Assembly: GCA_010909725.1 (NCBI GenBank) | Contig: JAACMV010000002.1 | Coordinates: 1,116,001 to 1,180,000, forward strand | Length of the DNA: 64,000 bases | Direction of reading: 5' to 3' | Source of the DNA: Picochlorum sp. 'celeri' | Taxonomy: Eukaryota > Chlorophyta > Trebouxiophyceae | Shown here: piece after piece, positions 20,634 to 30,701 of the stretch | Layout: each line of letters begins with the position of its first letter | How positions within the stretch are numbered: position 1 is the stretch's first letter | Notes under the pieces: model-generated | Seen by the model: only the letters and a program-made list of their open reading frames with translations | Told to the model about the DNA's origin: nothing | Databases searched by the model: none | Translations under genes and position numbers: made by a program

Positions 20634-20967
20634 GCACCCGATCGGAAAGAATTTACGCTAAGCAGTACTTTGGGAATAGATCAGTGGAAAAGATACGTAT
20701 AATGTCTCTTCTAAAAATTGATCAAATTTAATTGTACATGGTAGGAGCGGAAACGCTGCAGGCTTTGACCATCCATGGCGTAGTTTCCTGTCCAGCTTCC
20801 GGAATCTCGGGAGCACGCGCATTCTCTTGAATATGCTTGTATTGCCGCTAGCTTATACAATCTCTTTATGTGGCCATGTAACAGTGCATTGTATTTAACA
20901 CATTACTATTGTAAAATGCAATAAACTACCATCTAATTCACATAAATTCATGCGTGGGTTTCCTACT
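20634..20967. other. Intergenic, no gene seen
   Basis: This 334-bp interval between two minus-strand genes is the promoter of the YHYH gene and the 3' flank of the Popeye-like gene. It is AT-rich near 20870-20950. No ORF or structured element is evident. Confidence 0.5.
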
Positions 20968-22102
20968 TCAACATTCAAATTCACCTAGACCTGTTTCACT
21001 GCCTTCCTTGCTTAATGCAGTTTCTGTCTTCAGGACTGACGACTTCACCCGCTCTACACTCATGATTCTCGTCTTGGCACTCACACCACTAGTAGGCAGT
21101 GCATTATGTCGTGTACCGGGTGGCATGAATGGCTCCAAAGACGACCATATCCATTTGAAGAAGCCTTTGAAGGTGAGCTTGCGCATTTCCCAGTCCTCCA
21201 GGGGTCTCACAAAATCTACAGAACGCTTCCCTTCAAAGAAATCCAAGGGCTCTGGTGTACCGTGAGAGGTTCTTGCGGGGATATTCTGAGGCTCTGACAA
21301 TGTCCTAAACTCCCATTCTGCGGTGACGGTGAATAAGATGAAATTTCTAAAATAATTGGACACGGCTGGCCCACAGTTACATGCCAAGTCATTCAAGGCA
21401 TAAATGCTCCATTCAAACACTACACAGTCCGCATCAGCGACCACTTCAAAGGAACCTTTGTTTTCAAAACCTGTGAATAAAGGATTATATGCTTGGGTGA
21501 GATAATCATGTAACAAATAGTAGTACACACATGGGCAACGCACCAATATATACGCCAAAGACGTTTAGCAGCCCTATATCAAACGCCATCCCACTATAAA
21601 AGTTTGCTGTGCTCGAAACACCGTCTTTTTCATTTCTAATACAATGAGCTTTTCCTTCAATAAGAAGAACAAAGGTGTCGATGGCTTGCTGCCTGTCCAG
21701 AATTTTCTCCCCAGCTTTGACTTTTCGAAACCTTCCCTTTTTCAGGACCTGCTTGACTTCCAGGGAGCCCATCCCCCCTCTCCGGCCAAAGAAAGCCCTC
21801 ATTTGTTTTTCATCCTCTGTCTTGAATTTTATGGGCCGCTCATCCGACAGTAACCTCACAATGGCTGAACCATGGACAATCAAGTTCATGCAACTCCAAA
21901 CTATTGTTGTGATTTCGATACTACCTGTCGATTGGTAATTTGGCCAATTTGGAAATCCGCACAATGCGTTTGTCAGGAGAAAGGTATATGCTAGAAAGAG
22001 GAAGATACGAATCAGAAGGATGTCAGCAAACAAACCACCAAGGAAAAAGCAACAAGACGACGCCTGGCCCCATGGACCCGGAGGGTCCATCACCGAAACC
22101 AT
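20968..22102 (-). CDS. Popeye-domain-like membrane protein (cyclic-nucleotide-binding fold)
   Basis: Two exons: 21544-22102 and 20968-21470, with a 73-nt intron (GTGCGT..CACAG) in phase 1, giving about 353 aa. The N-terminus has two or three membrane helices and resembles POPDC proteins: FLGGLFADILLIRIFLFLAY, then a W..NL.VHG.AI.RLLSDERPIKF segment. A cAMP-binding-like beta-roll follows, with VKAGEKILDRQQAIDTFVLL, IEGKAHC and, after splicing, ENKGSFEVVADADC. POPDC proteins are cAMP effectors in animals, but the vertebrate phosphate-cassette motif DSPE is not visible, so cNMP binding is uncertain. The exact donor site is also uncertain. It lies 1.8 kb from a class III cyclase gene. Confidence 0.65.
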
Positions 22103-22405
22103 CTTAGATTGTAATTAAACACAAAAAGTTTTGGTCTTTTTTCTCGATCCATCGGGTTTTGGTGTGCAGGTGAGATGACGAATGATGTTCCCGTCACCGC
22201 TTCCGCCACAAATTCCATCAGCACCTCGATCGAGGACCGGTCGCGATCGGTCCATTCACGCTGATTGCTGACTCAGCACTTTTGGGCTCATGTACACGCG
22301 GCAACCTCAGATGTTGTCTCGGACATGACGACGGTAAGGGTTTCGCCCCTGATCCAGTGCAAATCTATAAAGAATTCTAATTTACTTGCAAATTCACACA
22401 CCAGA
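22103..22405. promoter_or_regulatory. Divergent promoter with GC-type palindromes
   Basis: Between the Popeye-like gene and the amidohydrolase start lie the perfect 12-bp palindrome CCTCGATCGAGG (22224-22235) and an adjoining dyad GGACCG (22234-22239) / CGGTCC (22248-22253). A TATAAAG-like motif occurs near 22367, about 40 bp before the ATG. Confidence 0.5.
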
Positions 22406-23854
22406 ATGTCCGTCAGAACACCAACGGTACCTGTGCCTCCCAAGAGAGCTGTCCCAAGTGACACTGTCGTCTACAAAGACATCTCTGCATTGATCACCAA
22501 CAATGATTCACTTGGGGAAATATTTGATGCTGCAATGGTTGTAAAGGGAAACGAGATCGCGTGGGTGGGGAAGCAAGCTGACTTGCAGGATACTTGGAAT
22601 GCTGACAAGGTTGTGTCCATGGCCAACACAATTGTTTCTCCAGGGCTGATTAATACCCATAACCATATGAACCAGACGCTTGTTCGATGCATCGGTACAG
22701 ACTATCCTTTGTTTAATTGGTTATTATCCTTGTATCCTGGAATGGCCACATACACAGGGGAAGATGTGTACGTGTCTGCAAAATTGGCCATGGCTGAGCT
22801 CATCATGAATGGGTGCACAACATCTTCTGATCACTTGTATGTGTACGCAAATGATGTTACCCTGGATGACACAATTCGAGCTTCGAGAGAGATCGGTATG
22901 CGATTTCAACCTGTAAGGGGCATCATGACAATGGGAGCTTCCAGGGGGGGGTTGCCTCCTGATGAAGTGGTGGAAAACCTGGAATCAGCTCTGGCTGACA
23001 CAGAGCGCCTCATCCAAGAGTTTCATGATGATACCAAATTCAGTATGTTGAGGATTAGTGTCGGTCCCTGTGCACCTTTCACTGTGGAGAATGAGTGCAT
23101 GACCAGAGGTGCTGACCTTGCACGAAAATACAAAGTTCGCCTGCACACCCATCTCGCAGAAAACACTCAGGACCTCGAATACTGTCGTAAGAACTACGAC
23201 TGCACTCCTGCAGAGTATATTAAAAAAGTTGGATGGGACCAGGATGACTGCTGGTTTGCTCACTGCACATTGGTGACCAAAGAAGAGATTGATCTCTTTG
23301 CAGAGCGCGGCATAGGAATTGCCCATTGTCCCTCATCAAACTGCAGATTGGCGTCAGGCATTTTGCCTTCAAGAGAAGTATTGGATGGTGGAGTAAACAT
23401 TGGCCTTGGTGTCGATGGAGCTGCATCAGAAGACTCTCAGAATCTTTTGGAACAGATGAGGTGGGCGATGATGCTGCAGAGAGGACGCCTGCAAGATGTT
23501 AAGGGACTAAAGTTGCGGGAGGCATTTTACATGGCTACGAAAGGAGGTGCCAAGAATCTTGGTCGGGATGATATTGGAGAGTTGTCTCCAGGTTTTGCGG
23601 CCGACTTTGTGGCTTGGAACACAAAGGGCAATCTCAGCCTTGCTGGCTCATTGCATGACCCTGTTTCTAGTTTGGTTTTATGCACACCTGGACCAGTGTA
23701 TTACGCCGTGATTAATGGAGAGATGATTGTTGACAAGGGTAAATTTACAACCATTGATGTAGAATCCTTGGTTGAGGATCACAACAAGAGGTCTGCCAGA
23801 ATATGTGCCATATGCAAGGAGAGTGAGAAGGCTGCAGCACATTTATCAGTTTAA
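22406..23854 (+). CDS. Amidohydrolase, 8-oxoguanine deaminase / AtzA-TrzN-like
   Basis: About 482 aa from the ATG at 22406; the frame is open upstream only through a non-ATG region. It is a metal-dependent TIM-barrel hydrolase of the cytosine/guanine deaminase-like group. Metal ligands are NTHNHMNQ (HxH), THLAENT, AHCPSSN and the Asp of GVDGAASED. The segment VRGIMTMGASRGGLPPDEVVE closely parallels the RGSMSxGxSxGGLPP signature of 8-oxoguanine deaminase, so deamination of an oxidised purine or related heterocycle is the best guess. Chlorohydrolase-type activity on triazines belongs to the same family and cannot be excluded. It is cytosolic by appearance. TGTAA lies at 23914-23918. It converges with the cyclase gene (70 bp). 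Confidence 0.85.
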   Translation: MSVRTPTVPVPPKRAVPSDTVVYKDISALITNNDSLGEIFDAAMVVKGNEIAWVGKQADLQDTWNADKVVSMANTIVSPGLINTHNHMNQTLVRCIGTDYPLFNWLLSLYPGMATYTGEDVYVSAKLAMAELIMNGCTTSSDHLYVYANDVTLDDTIRASREIGMRFQPVRGIMTMGASRGGLPPDEVVENLESALADTERLIQEFHDDTKFSMLRISVGPCAPFTVENECMTRGADLARKYKVRLHTHLAENTQDLEYCRKNYDCTPAEYIKKVGWDQDDCWFAHCTLVTKEEIDLFAERGIGIAHCPSSNCRLASGILPSREVLDGGVNIGLGVDGAASEDSQNLLEQMRWAMMLQRGRLQDVKGLKLREAFYMATKGGAKNLGRDDIGELSPGFAADFVAWNTKGNLSLAGSLHDPVSSLVLCTPGPVYYAVINGEMIVDKGKFTTIDVESLVEDHNKRSARICAICKESEKAAAHLSV

Positions 23855-23924
23855 TTGGAATTGGGCTTGGATTGTCCGACTCGCGAAACAGTTACATTTT
23901 CATTCTGATCTTCTGTAATTAGTG

Positions 23925-26744
23925 TCACTTTTCCGTTAGTTCACGACAGCCCTCCCAAGTTGCAGGTGGAATTCCACCTTGTGATTGCATGAATGCTAAC
24001 AGTGCCATTGATGGCCCATCGCCCAAGTCCTTCAGCCTTTCAAGTATTCCCATAGACTGTCGCCAACGGCCTTGTATATATAGAGTATATGCCTCGTGAA
24101 ACGTATCAAGCAGTTCAATACCATCGGGGGAGGATATCCATGGAACAGACGCAATGTCTGGGTGCTCATCAAATTCATCAAGGTATGGGTAGTCTGAGAA
24201 ACTCAAATGTCCACCGGACTCGTGTCCATTTTGCTCCGAGTTGAAACTGCTTCTTCTTCCCTGAGAAGAGTCCGGTCCTCTGTGACTTGTTTCTTCTCTA
24301 AAATCGGCCTTGATTGTGTACAGCGTGGTTGGAATAAAACTACCTTTGACAAGAACTGTATCAATAGCTCGGCACCTTTCCTGATTTTGCGGGGACAAGA
24401 GAGAATAAAAACTGTCTGACAGCAGAATGGGTACATGATACTGTTTGGTGGCTGCCTCCAACCTTGCTGCCATATTCACATGCGGAGACAAGTACGACGG
24501 ATCAATTTTATGATGGGAACCAATGGCCCCCTCAATAGCCCATCCAACATGTAATCCAAATCCCATGCTTGCCCTGAAACCAGGAATCTTTTCTTGCATG
24601 TCTTCTCTATCGCAAAATTTTTTTAGTTTTGAGGACCTATCTAGAGCTGATTTTATGATTATCATCGATGCAAGAGCTGCGTCCGCAAGGTGCTGAGTTA
24701 TCTGCAACTGTATGTCCGGATCTTCATCACCACCCCAGAGCATTGCTGCCTTTGCCTCTATGATGCTGCCACGCGATCTCTTGTACTTTTCCTGACATTC
24801 TGGTAATTTCCATACTACCAGAAAGGCATCACCAATATTCTTATTTGGTGCTCCACCGTGGAAACTTACCTCTGCATGCACAATCGATGCAATGCAATTC
24901 ACAAACTCCATGATGTCCTCTTGCAGAACTTCTGTTGCAGAGGTGAAATTTCGAATGTCACAAAACCCAAATATTGCCCTCACTCTTCTTCCTGGGAGCA
25001 TGGGATTTATGTCACCCCCACTTTTGATATTGTTGGCAATGATCTCCGCCCCTGCTTCCCCAAAGCCCACTGAGAGTAGGTTGCAAACTTTTCCTATAGA
25101 CCGTTCCAAAACTCTTGTTTCCAACTGCTTCGACTTTTGCTTTTCATCTTTATTGACATCTATTTTAAGCGATGATAACGGATTCTCACTCATTTGTTTG
25201 ACCTGCTGTACCATTCTTTCAATGGGCTGCAATACTAACGAATCTGCATCTCGAATGAAAAAGACAGCACCCAGTGATAGCACCATGAGGAGGAATGTGA
25301 TCCTTGCTATATCTAGTAATGCCTGAAATTGCACATCCCATCTCACATCAATCCAGGCTTCTGTAATATTTGCTGCAATACCATCAATCTCTGCTACCTG
25401 AAATAACAGATCGCAAGGCTGTAATGCATTCTGAACTTTTGCTTGCATATACAGTCTCCCAGAGACAAATAAACGTACCTGAACTGACGAAGACTGCTTT
25501 TCGGTCCTCCTCAGATCGTTAAAGCGCTCAGATTCAAAAAAGGTGATATTGTGGACAACTAACTTGATCAATCTACCGGTGGTTCTGCCACCAACTTTGT
25601 ATTCATTCTCATGCTTGTAGTCCCTTAACGCGCTCTGGAAAGCTGATGAATTGCCTTCGTTGGCAAAGAGATTATGCAAAGTAACGACCCCTCCTTCCTC
25701 AAAAGACGTGGCACTACCATAAAACACCCAGGAATCAAACACAGGCAAAACAGATAGAAGGATCAAAACTCCAAGGATCACTTTCCTCATTGTCATCTCC
25801 GTCAACTTTTCCCCAACCCTTGTTTGTGGCTTTAATGTGGTCATCTGGAATTGCATTGCACCGTTTTCACTTTCACTCTCACTTGTGGACCTGGATAATC
25901 GTAAATCAGATGCTTTGTTGGTTCGCAGACGAAGGCGCTTTGCTCGAAGCCTGAGTAACTGCAGCACTGAGATAACTTGCATGATCCTAGCTGCCCGTGC
26001 CCCTGCCTGAGCGGCCTTGGCCATCCTCTCGAGTGTCAAATGACGATTGGAATCATCTGAGTCAATTGTTATTAGATCCACAAAAGCTGGAATGTCACAT
26101 AGAAGCGAAAAAGAAGCCACTAAATCCATCCAGAAATAAAACCTGAATGAATCATTGGGCATGGTGATGAAATGCAAATGATATCGAGCAAATACGTTCT
26201 AGTACACACCTGAAAAAGTATCCAGGGCGGCATAATGAAGATAGAGTGATCTCTATCGCGAATATAACCACTGCGGTGATGACAAACGCGAGGAAAAATG
26301 GATCTAAATCTGAAGGTGCAACTGCAACCCTAATGAGGTCCGCATATAAAATCTGCAATGCACGCATGTTACTGTCTCAAAATCTCATTCAAATGATTCC
26401 ACGATGCCACTCATGGTAACACGCACCATTAAAGTAAATATGATGGAAGCCAACGTGAAAGGAACTCCATCCATCTTCCGCCTCAATTTCTTCTTCCACT
26501 CTTCATTGCATTCACTCTTCCCCTTGAATAGCTCAATGATCGATTTTTTCTGCTGGGGCTTTTCCACATATGCTTTTGCTTCTATCTGAATCATGGAAGA
26601 ATCTCTCTTGGAACTTTTCGATAGCGGACTAACACTAGACAACTCACTGTGCCGTTGCCCAGGACTCTCCATGGATTCCTCTTTCTCCTCTCCCCCCATT
26701 GGAGTATCACGATCAGGAGCCCCCATTCCGAATACACTATTCAT
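23925..26744 (-). CDS. Class III adenylate/guanylate cyclase with N-terminal channel-like membrane domain
   Basis: Three exons: 26427-26744, 26210-26352 and 23925-26142, with introns of 74 and 67 nt in phases 0 and 2, giving about 892 aa. After a soluble N-terminus, spliced helices FTLASIIFTLMILYADLIRV, FFLAFVITAVVIFAIEITL and FRFYFWMDLVASFSLL resemble S1-S3 of a voltage-sensor/ion-transport domain, followed by a basic RLRAKRLRLR stretch. Two further membrane helices bracket an extracellular region (about 280-470), then a HAMP-like LQPIERMVQQVKQM. The catalytic domain (about 540-740) has FGFCDIRNFTSATEVL with the first metal Asp, NKNIGDAFLVVW with the second, and NMAARLEAATKQY. It should make cAMP or cGMP; specificity is not readable. 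No pore loop is seen. Confidence 0.85.
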
Positions 26745-27002
26745 TAGCACTAGAGTAGCCTCAAGACGTGGATGGCATCATATTGACTTGACACACTATG
26801 TGTCCAGTCATTGCCCTTCATGCACTCGAGTGGTCTCATGTCACCCAACAAGACATTCCACGAATTCCAAGAAGGAAAGGTCCATTTTCTATATCAAAAG
26901 CATCTCAAAAGCCATACTGTAGTACAAAGAACAGACATATCATGATTCCAAGGTCCTAGAACAGATCTAGGCAAACCATCGACTGCCTCGATGTTGCTGT
27001 TG

Positions 27003-27866
27003 TCATGCCAACCTCATAGACTCAATCTTGACGAGAATCTCGGCACATTTCTCCAATCTTCCCAGACATTCATCTTGGATATATGAATCATTCAATTGGG
27101 CAGACACACGATCCATATACATCCACATATTCCGAGCCACATTACCTTGGAGGCAATCAATACTTTGGGCAGCAGCCGCCTCTTTGGCACCTTTCTCCTT
27201 CTCTTCTCCGATAGATTTCCCTTCTATTACAACAGGAAGATCGCACGACACACAGAAAATACGATCATGCTTTCGTATTAGAGGCGTTTGACATCTACAC
27301 CACACATGCATCACATGGTGACTCAACCTGCATAAATCCTGCACAAAACGCAACCTCGACACACCTGGGACAATGATCGGCGAGCAACGTCCACCCATGA
27401 AGCATTTTATCTGCTAAAATACTTGAAACATCACTGGGAGCATCAGCAACGTGCTTCTCAATTGCAGGCACACTGTTTTCTGTCTCATCCTGTTGTTGTT
27501 CTTCTTCTTCCACAGCAAGCTCAGTCCCATTTTCTGCGAGACAGTCAAACTCTCTTCCACATTGAACGCATGTATCACGAGTACCTTCGGGATTCCTCAT
27601 CAATGGGACCTGAATATAATCCATATTTTCTACTGATAGTGCTACTAGGCAACCAAAGAGTATGTCTATACCCCAACTCGACACAAAGCTGACCAATGCG
27701 CATACATTGTCTCTCAAAGGAAATCGAATTCAAACTAAGACCGTACCATGCAATCAGGACAGGATTCCGCCAACATGCAGTAGCCTTTCAACAGCAGGTC
27801 CCCCATTGTCGCAACGGAACGAGTCGTTGCCTTGACTTTGCGTTCTCCATTCATATCAGAGGTCAT
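27003..27866 (-). CDS. ZNRD2: ZNRD2 (SSSCA1/p27)-like protein with two zinc-ribbon units
   Basis: Three exons: 27747-27866, 27365-27609 and 27003-27294, with introns of 137 and 70 nt in phases 0 and 2, giving about 218 aa. Splicing creates two copies of the ZNRD2 zinc ribbon. The first is LLLKGYCMLAESCPDCMVPL..CVQC; the second is KMLHGWTLLADHCPRCQTPL..CVSC. Each has CxxC..CxxC for one Zn. Animal ZNRD2 has a single such unit and acts as a chaperone-like factor. A low-complexity acidic and Gln-rich linker separates the two units, and a short helical tail follows. The first ATG is chosen at 27866 because upstream in-frame sequence is AT-rich leader. It diverges from the methyltransferase gene (184 bp). 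Confidence 0.8.
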
Positions 27867-28050
27867 ACTGATGGAGCAATGTACTGAAATATATTCTATA
27901 GTGCATCTAAACACCTCGAAAGAAGCATCTTTACAGAAAAACGCATGGTGCACTCTGTAAAAAAAACATTAAAGCGATCCTCACGGATCAAGTCGTCTTG
28001 CACGGATCTATGCATTTCTTAATGCTTAAAAATACTATTAATTAAGATTT

Positions 28051-29126
28051 ATGGCAGCATCGTCGGGACAGGATTCGAAAACGTACCAACTGACTCTTGT
28101 CACGAATTCTGACAAGCACCGATTGCTGAAAAATGTGATCTTTGTAGCATGCGGCGTGGTAATATCTAGCATTTACACTATTCTTAGGAATAGGTTTGAC
28201 CGACGTCGAAGGCGTTTGAGGGGAGGATGTGGGTATAGTCAGGGGGACCTACTGCTCAACCAACTGTTCCAGTCCAGGCAAGATATTGACACCATCTTGA
28301 ATGCCCAATATGGCACCAGGACGGATGACGAGCTTTTTCATTACACAAAACAGGGGTATCGCTCGTTTGTAGAAAGGGTTGGTGTCCTTGCTGAGAGGTT
28401 TTGTGAGAAATTAAAAGACTTTACAGGAGAACGGAGAGAGACGACAGCGCTGGATATTGGCTGTCTGACTGGAGGTGTCAGCTTTGAACTGGCGAGGTCT
28501 TTTCAGACAGTGTATGGATGTGACCCGTGCAAGGAATGCATCCGTGCTGCTGATGTGCGTTGTATGTATACATAGCATCCCCGTGGTACAAGTCTGATGA
28601 CGCTTATGTGAACGTAAATGTGCAGGCGATGAGGTCGAGGGGATGGATGAGATGCAATATTATTGAGGAAAATGATTTATATTTCGACGAGACGCTAACG
28701 TTGGATGCAGATATTGATAGAAGCAAGGTCAACTTTGCTGAACTCTCATTTGAGACATCATGGAGCAATGCATTCAAGCAGCCCTTTGACTGCGTCGTTG
28801 CTGTACATGCATTACAGCGGATGAATTCTCCAGAGACGCTTCTGACGTCAATGGTAGATCTAGTCGCCCCTCATGGGACATGCATACTTGGGTGTTCTTG
28901 TGACTGGTCTGAAGAGTCAACACCAAGATCACATTGGCTTGGAGGATACATAGCAAAAGATGGTACCCCCATTAAATCTATTGACACTATCAAGACATTA
29001 ATGTCGCAGTACTTTTCGTTGGTTCACGAGGAGAATATACCATTCGTTACGAGAGAAACTTCAAGAAAACTGACAGCATCCTTGATGAGCATCACAGTCT
29101 GGAAACGAGACGTTCCTTCTTCTTGA
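28051..29126 (+). CDS. Membrane-anchored OvoA-C-terminal-type methyltransferase (4-mercaptohistidine N1-methyltransferase-like)
   Basis: Two exons: 28051-28554 and 28626-29126, with a 71-nt GTGCGT..GCAG intron in phase 0, giving about 334 aa. A single membrane helix (about 28-46) is followed by basic residues. The SAM domain has ALDIGCLTGGVSFELARSF (about 131-150) and, across the splice, IRAADAMRSRGW. The C-terminal part has HWLGGYIAKDGTPIKSID and ENIPFVTRETSRK, matching the methyltransferase domain of ovothiol synthase OvoA, which methylates 4-mercaptohistidine on the ring. Here the domain stands alone, without the sulfoxide synthase part. Product and substrate are inferred. The stop lies 10 bp from that of NOL12. 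Confidence 0.8.
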
Positions 29127-29136
29127 CTGAACCATA

Positions 29137-29966
29137 CTATTTTTTACCTCGCTTTTTTAAATTCTTTTTACCTCCCCGACTACAGGAAGTTTTGCACTGC
29201 TTCCCCTTGCCACCACCAGAAGAAGAAAATTTCTTCTTCCCCTCCACCTTCATCTTTGTATTCGACAACACAGTTAGAGCAGTTTTGCTCAGCTTATGTG
29301 CAGGCTTTGCACTTTTTCCATCCGCTGCGCCATCAGTGCTCTTTTGATGCATCGCTTTTTTCCTCTCCGCACTGGCAGCCAACATCTGCTCCTCATCACT
29401 ATCATCTCCAGTCGACAAGGCGCACACTTTGACCGTACTCCTCATCTCCCTTCCATCAAATACACTCACACGCTCCTCACCAGACTCTGATTCTGAGCCC
29501 GACTCTTCATCGTCCTTCAGGTTATATTGCTGCCGTCGAGCCTCCCGCCTCTGCATCAAAAAACCCACACACACAGAGTGTCAAGAAGAAGATATGCAAC
29601 ACGCTTGACCAACATATATTTCACCCACCTCTGCTCGTTCCTCCAACACATTCTCCCTCTGTAATTTTTCTAGTGACTTGATGGCTTCCTTCCGCCGCTG
29701 TTGCTTCCGTTTCCGAAAACCAGTCACGAATTCCCTACGCACAGGCACATGCATGTCACATAAACCCGACTCCATCTCGTATCATCCCACACAGCCACGC
29801 ACCTGTGAGAATCCGGATCAAATACAATCTCTACATCTTTATTCCTCTGCTTCCGCTTGGAGACATGCTTGCCATTGTCAGCATGACTTTTGTAAGCCAC
29901 AGCCAACGAGTCTACAAACCGACCTTGGTTCGCCGATATCCCATGAGGATATCGAGTACGTTTCAT
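29137..29966 (-). CDS. NOL12: NOL12/Rrp17-family nucleolar protein
   Basis: Three exons: 29803-29966, 29629-29734 and 29137-29550, with introns of 68 and 78 nt in phases 2 and 0, giving about 227 aa. Splicing gives VEIVFDPDSHREFVTGFRKR and KQQRRKEAIKSLEKLQ, the NOL12 signature (VEIVFDExxRxEYLTGFHKRK), then a basic coiled coil ERAERREARRQQYN. An acidic serine-rich patch and a Lys/Gly-rich basic tail follow, typical of nucleolar proteins. Family members bind RNA and act in pre-rRNA processing for the large subunit; yeast Rrp17 is a 5'-3' exonuclease. It overlaps the methyltransferase transcript region at its 3' end. Confidence 0.88.
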
Positions 29967-30084
29967 GGTCAGACGTATTTTAAATCTACTACTGGTTCAG
30001 AAATGATGAGGCATTTTGGTTGCGACAGCCATGCATTTGATTCTATTTACAACAAAAATTCACATGACAATCTGATGCAGTGCA

Positions 30085-30330
30085 TCAATCCTGATGAGTT
30101 CTTTTCGCACTCTGAGGCTTTGCAAACATACTAGGCGTATCGATAGACTTCATGCAACATAAACCCACTCCCAGAGAGAACCCTAATATCAGAAATGCTA
30201 TAAAACCTTCCAAAATCTTGACCTGGTGCTCACAGGATGCATCACACGTCGTGTACGGTGGCCCCTCGCTTCTACTGTCGCCCTTCACGGTCGCAACTAA
30301 TGATACAAGTAATAAAAAGAGTGTCTGCAT
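30085..30330 (-). CDS. Small type I membrane protein
   Basis: 81 aa with a signal peptide (about 1-17), a short lumenal part with two cysteines (TTCDASCEHQ), one membrane helix (about 39-58) and a cytosolic tail containing MKSIDTPSMFAKPQ. The pattern of a TM helix followed by IDTP-x-x-F faintly recalls the C-terminal tail of V-ATPase accessory subunits of the Ac45/VOA1 type, but I cannot confirm this. Topology rather than homology supports it as a real gene. Confidence 0.55.
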   Translation of the reverse strand: MQTLFLLLVSLVATVKGDSRSEGPPYTTCDASCEHQVKILEGFIAFLILGFSLGVGLCCMKSIDTPSMFAKPQSAKRTHQD

Positions 30331-30701
30331 GCTTCTACTACCCGCAGGATGAAGCAGTCCTTGCAGAATCGATTCTTGATTTCTTGATCCCCTTTATTCC
30401 CGACGATGCATCAACAACAACCGCAATAATAAGTCTTTTATGTATTATTTACACTATATAAAGTATTATCTATGCAAGGGTTGTTGAGACAATCGTGATT
30501 TTGAGGGACTACATCCCTCTGATGTCCTAAATAAAGAGTATAAAAACAAATCACGAGGACGGATTGTGTGTACGTAATAATGGCTCTCGTTGAATAGAAT
30601 ATATGTATTTGTATGTGTATGTACACTATAATACACATGGTACCTGTGTAGGGAATGATTTCAACATCGTTGCTGCTGCCTGCATGTGAGTCACTTTCTT
30701 C
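30331..30701. other. Divergent intergenic region, no gene seen
   Basis: This is the shared 5' region of the small membrane protein and the signal peptide peptidase gene. A bulged hairpin GGAC(T)ACATC / GATGTCC lies near 30507-30528. The rest is AT-rich with GTATGT/TATGTA runs near 30600-30635. Confidence 0.45.

Noticed and set aside
28560..29126. A separate gene starting near 28560
   Set aside because: It is exon 2 of the methyltransferase; the GTGCGT..GCAG intron joins the SAM-binding motif to the C-terminal signature.
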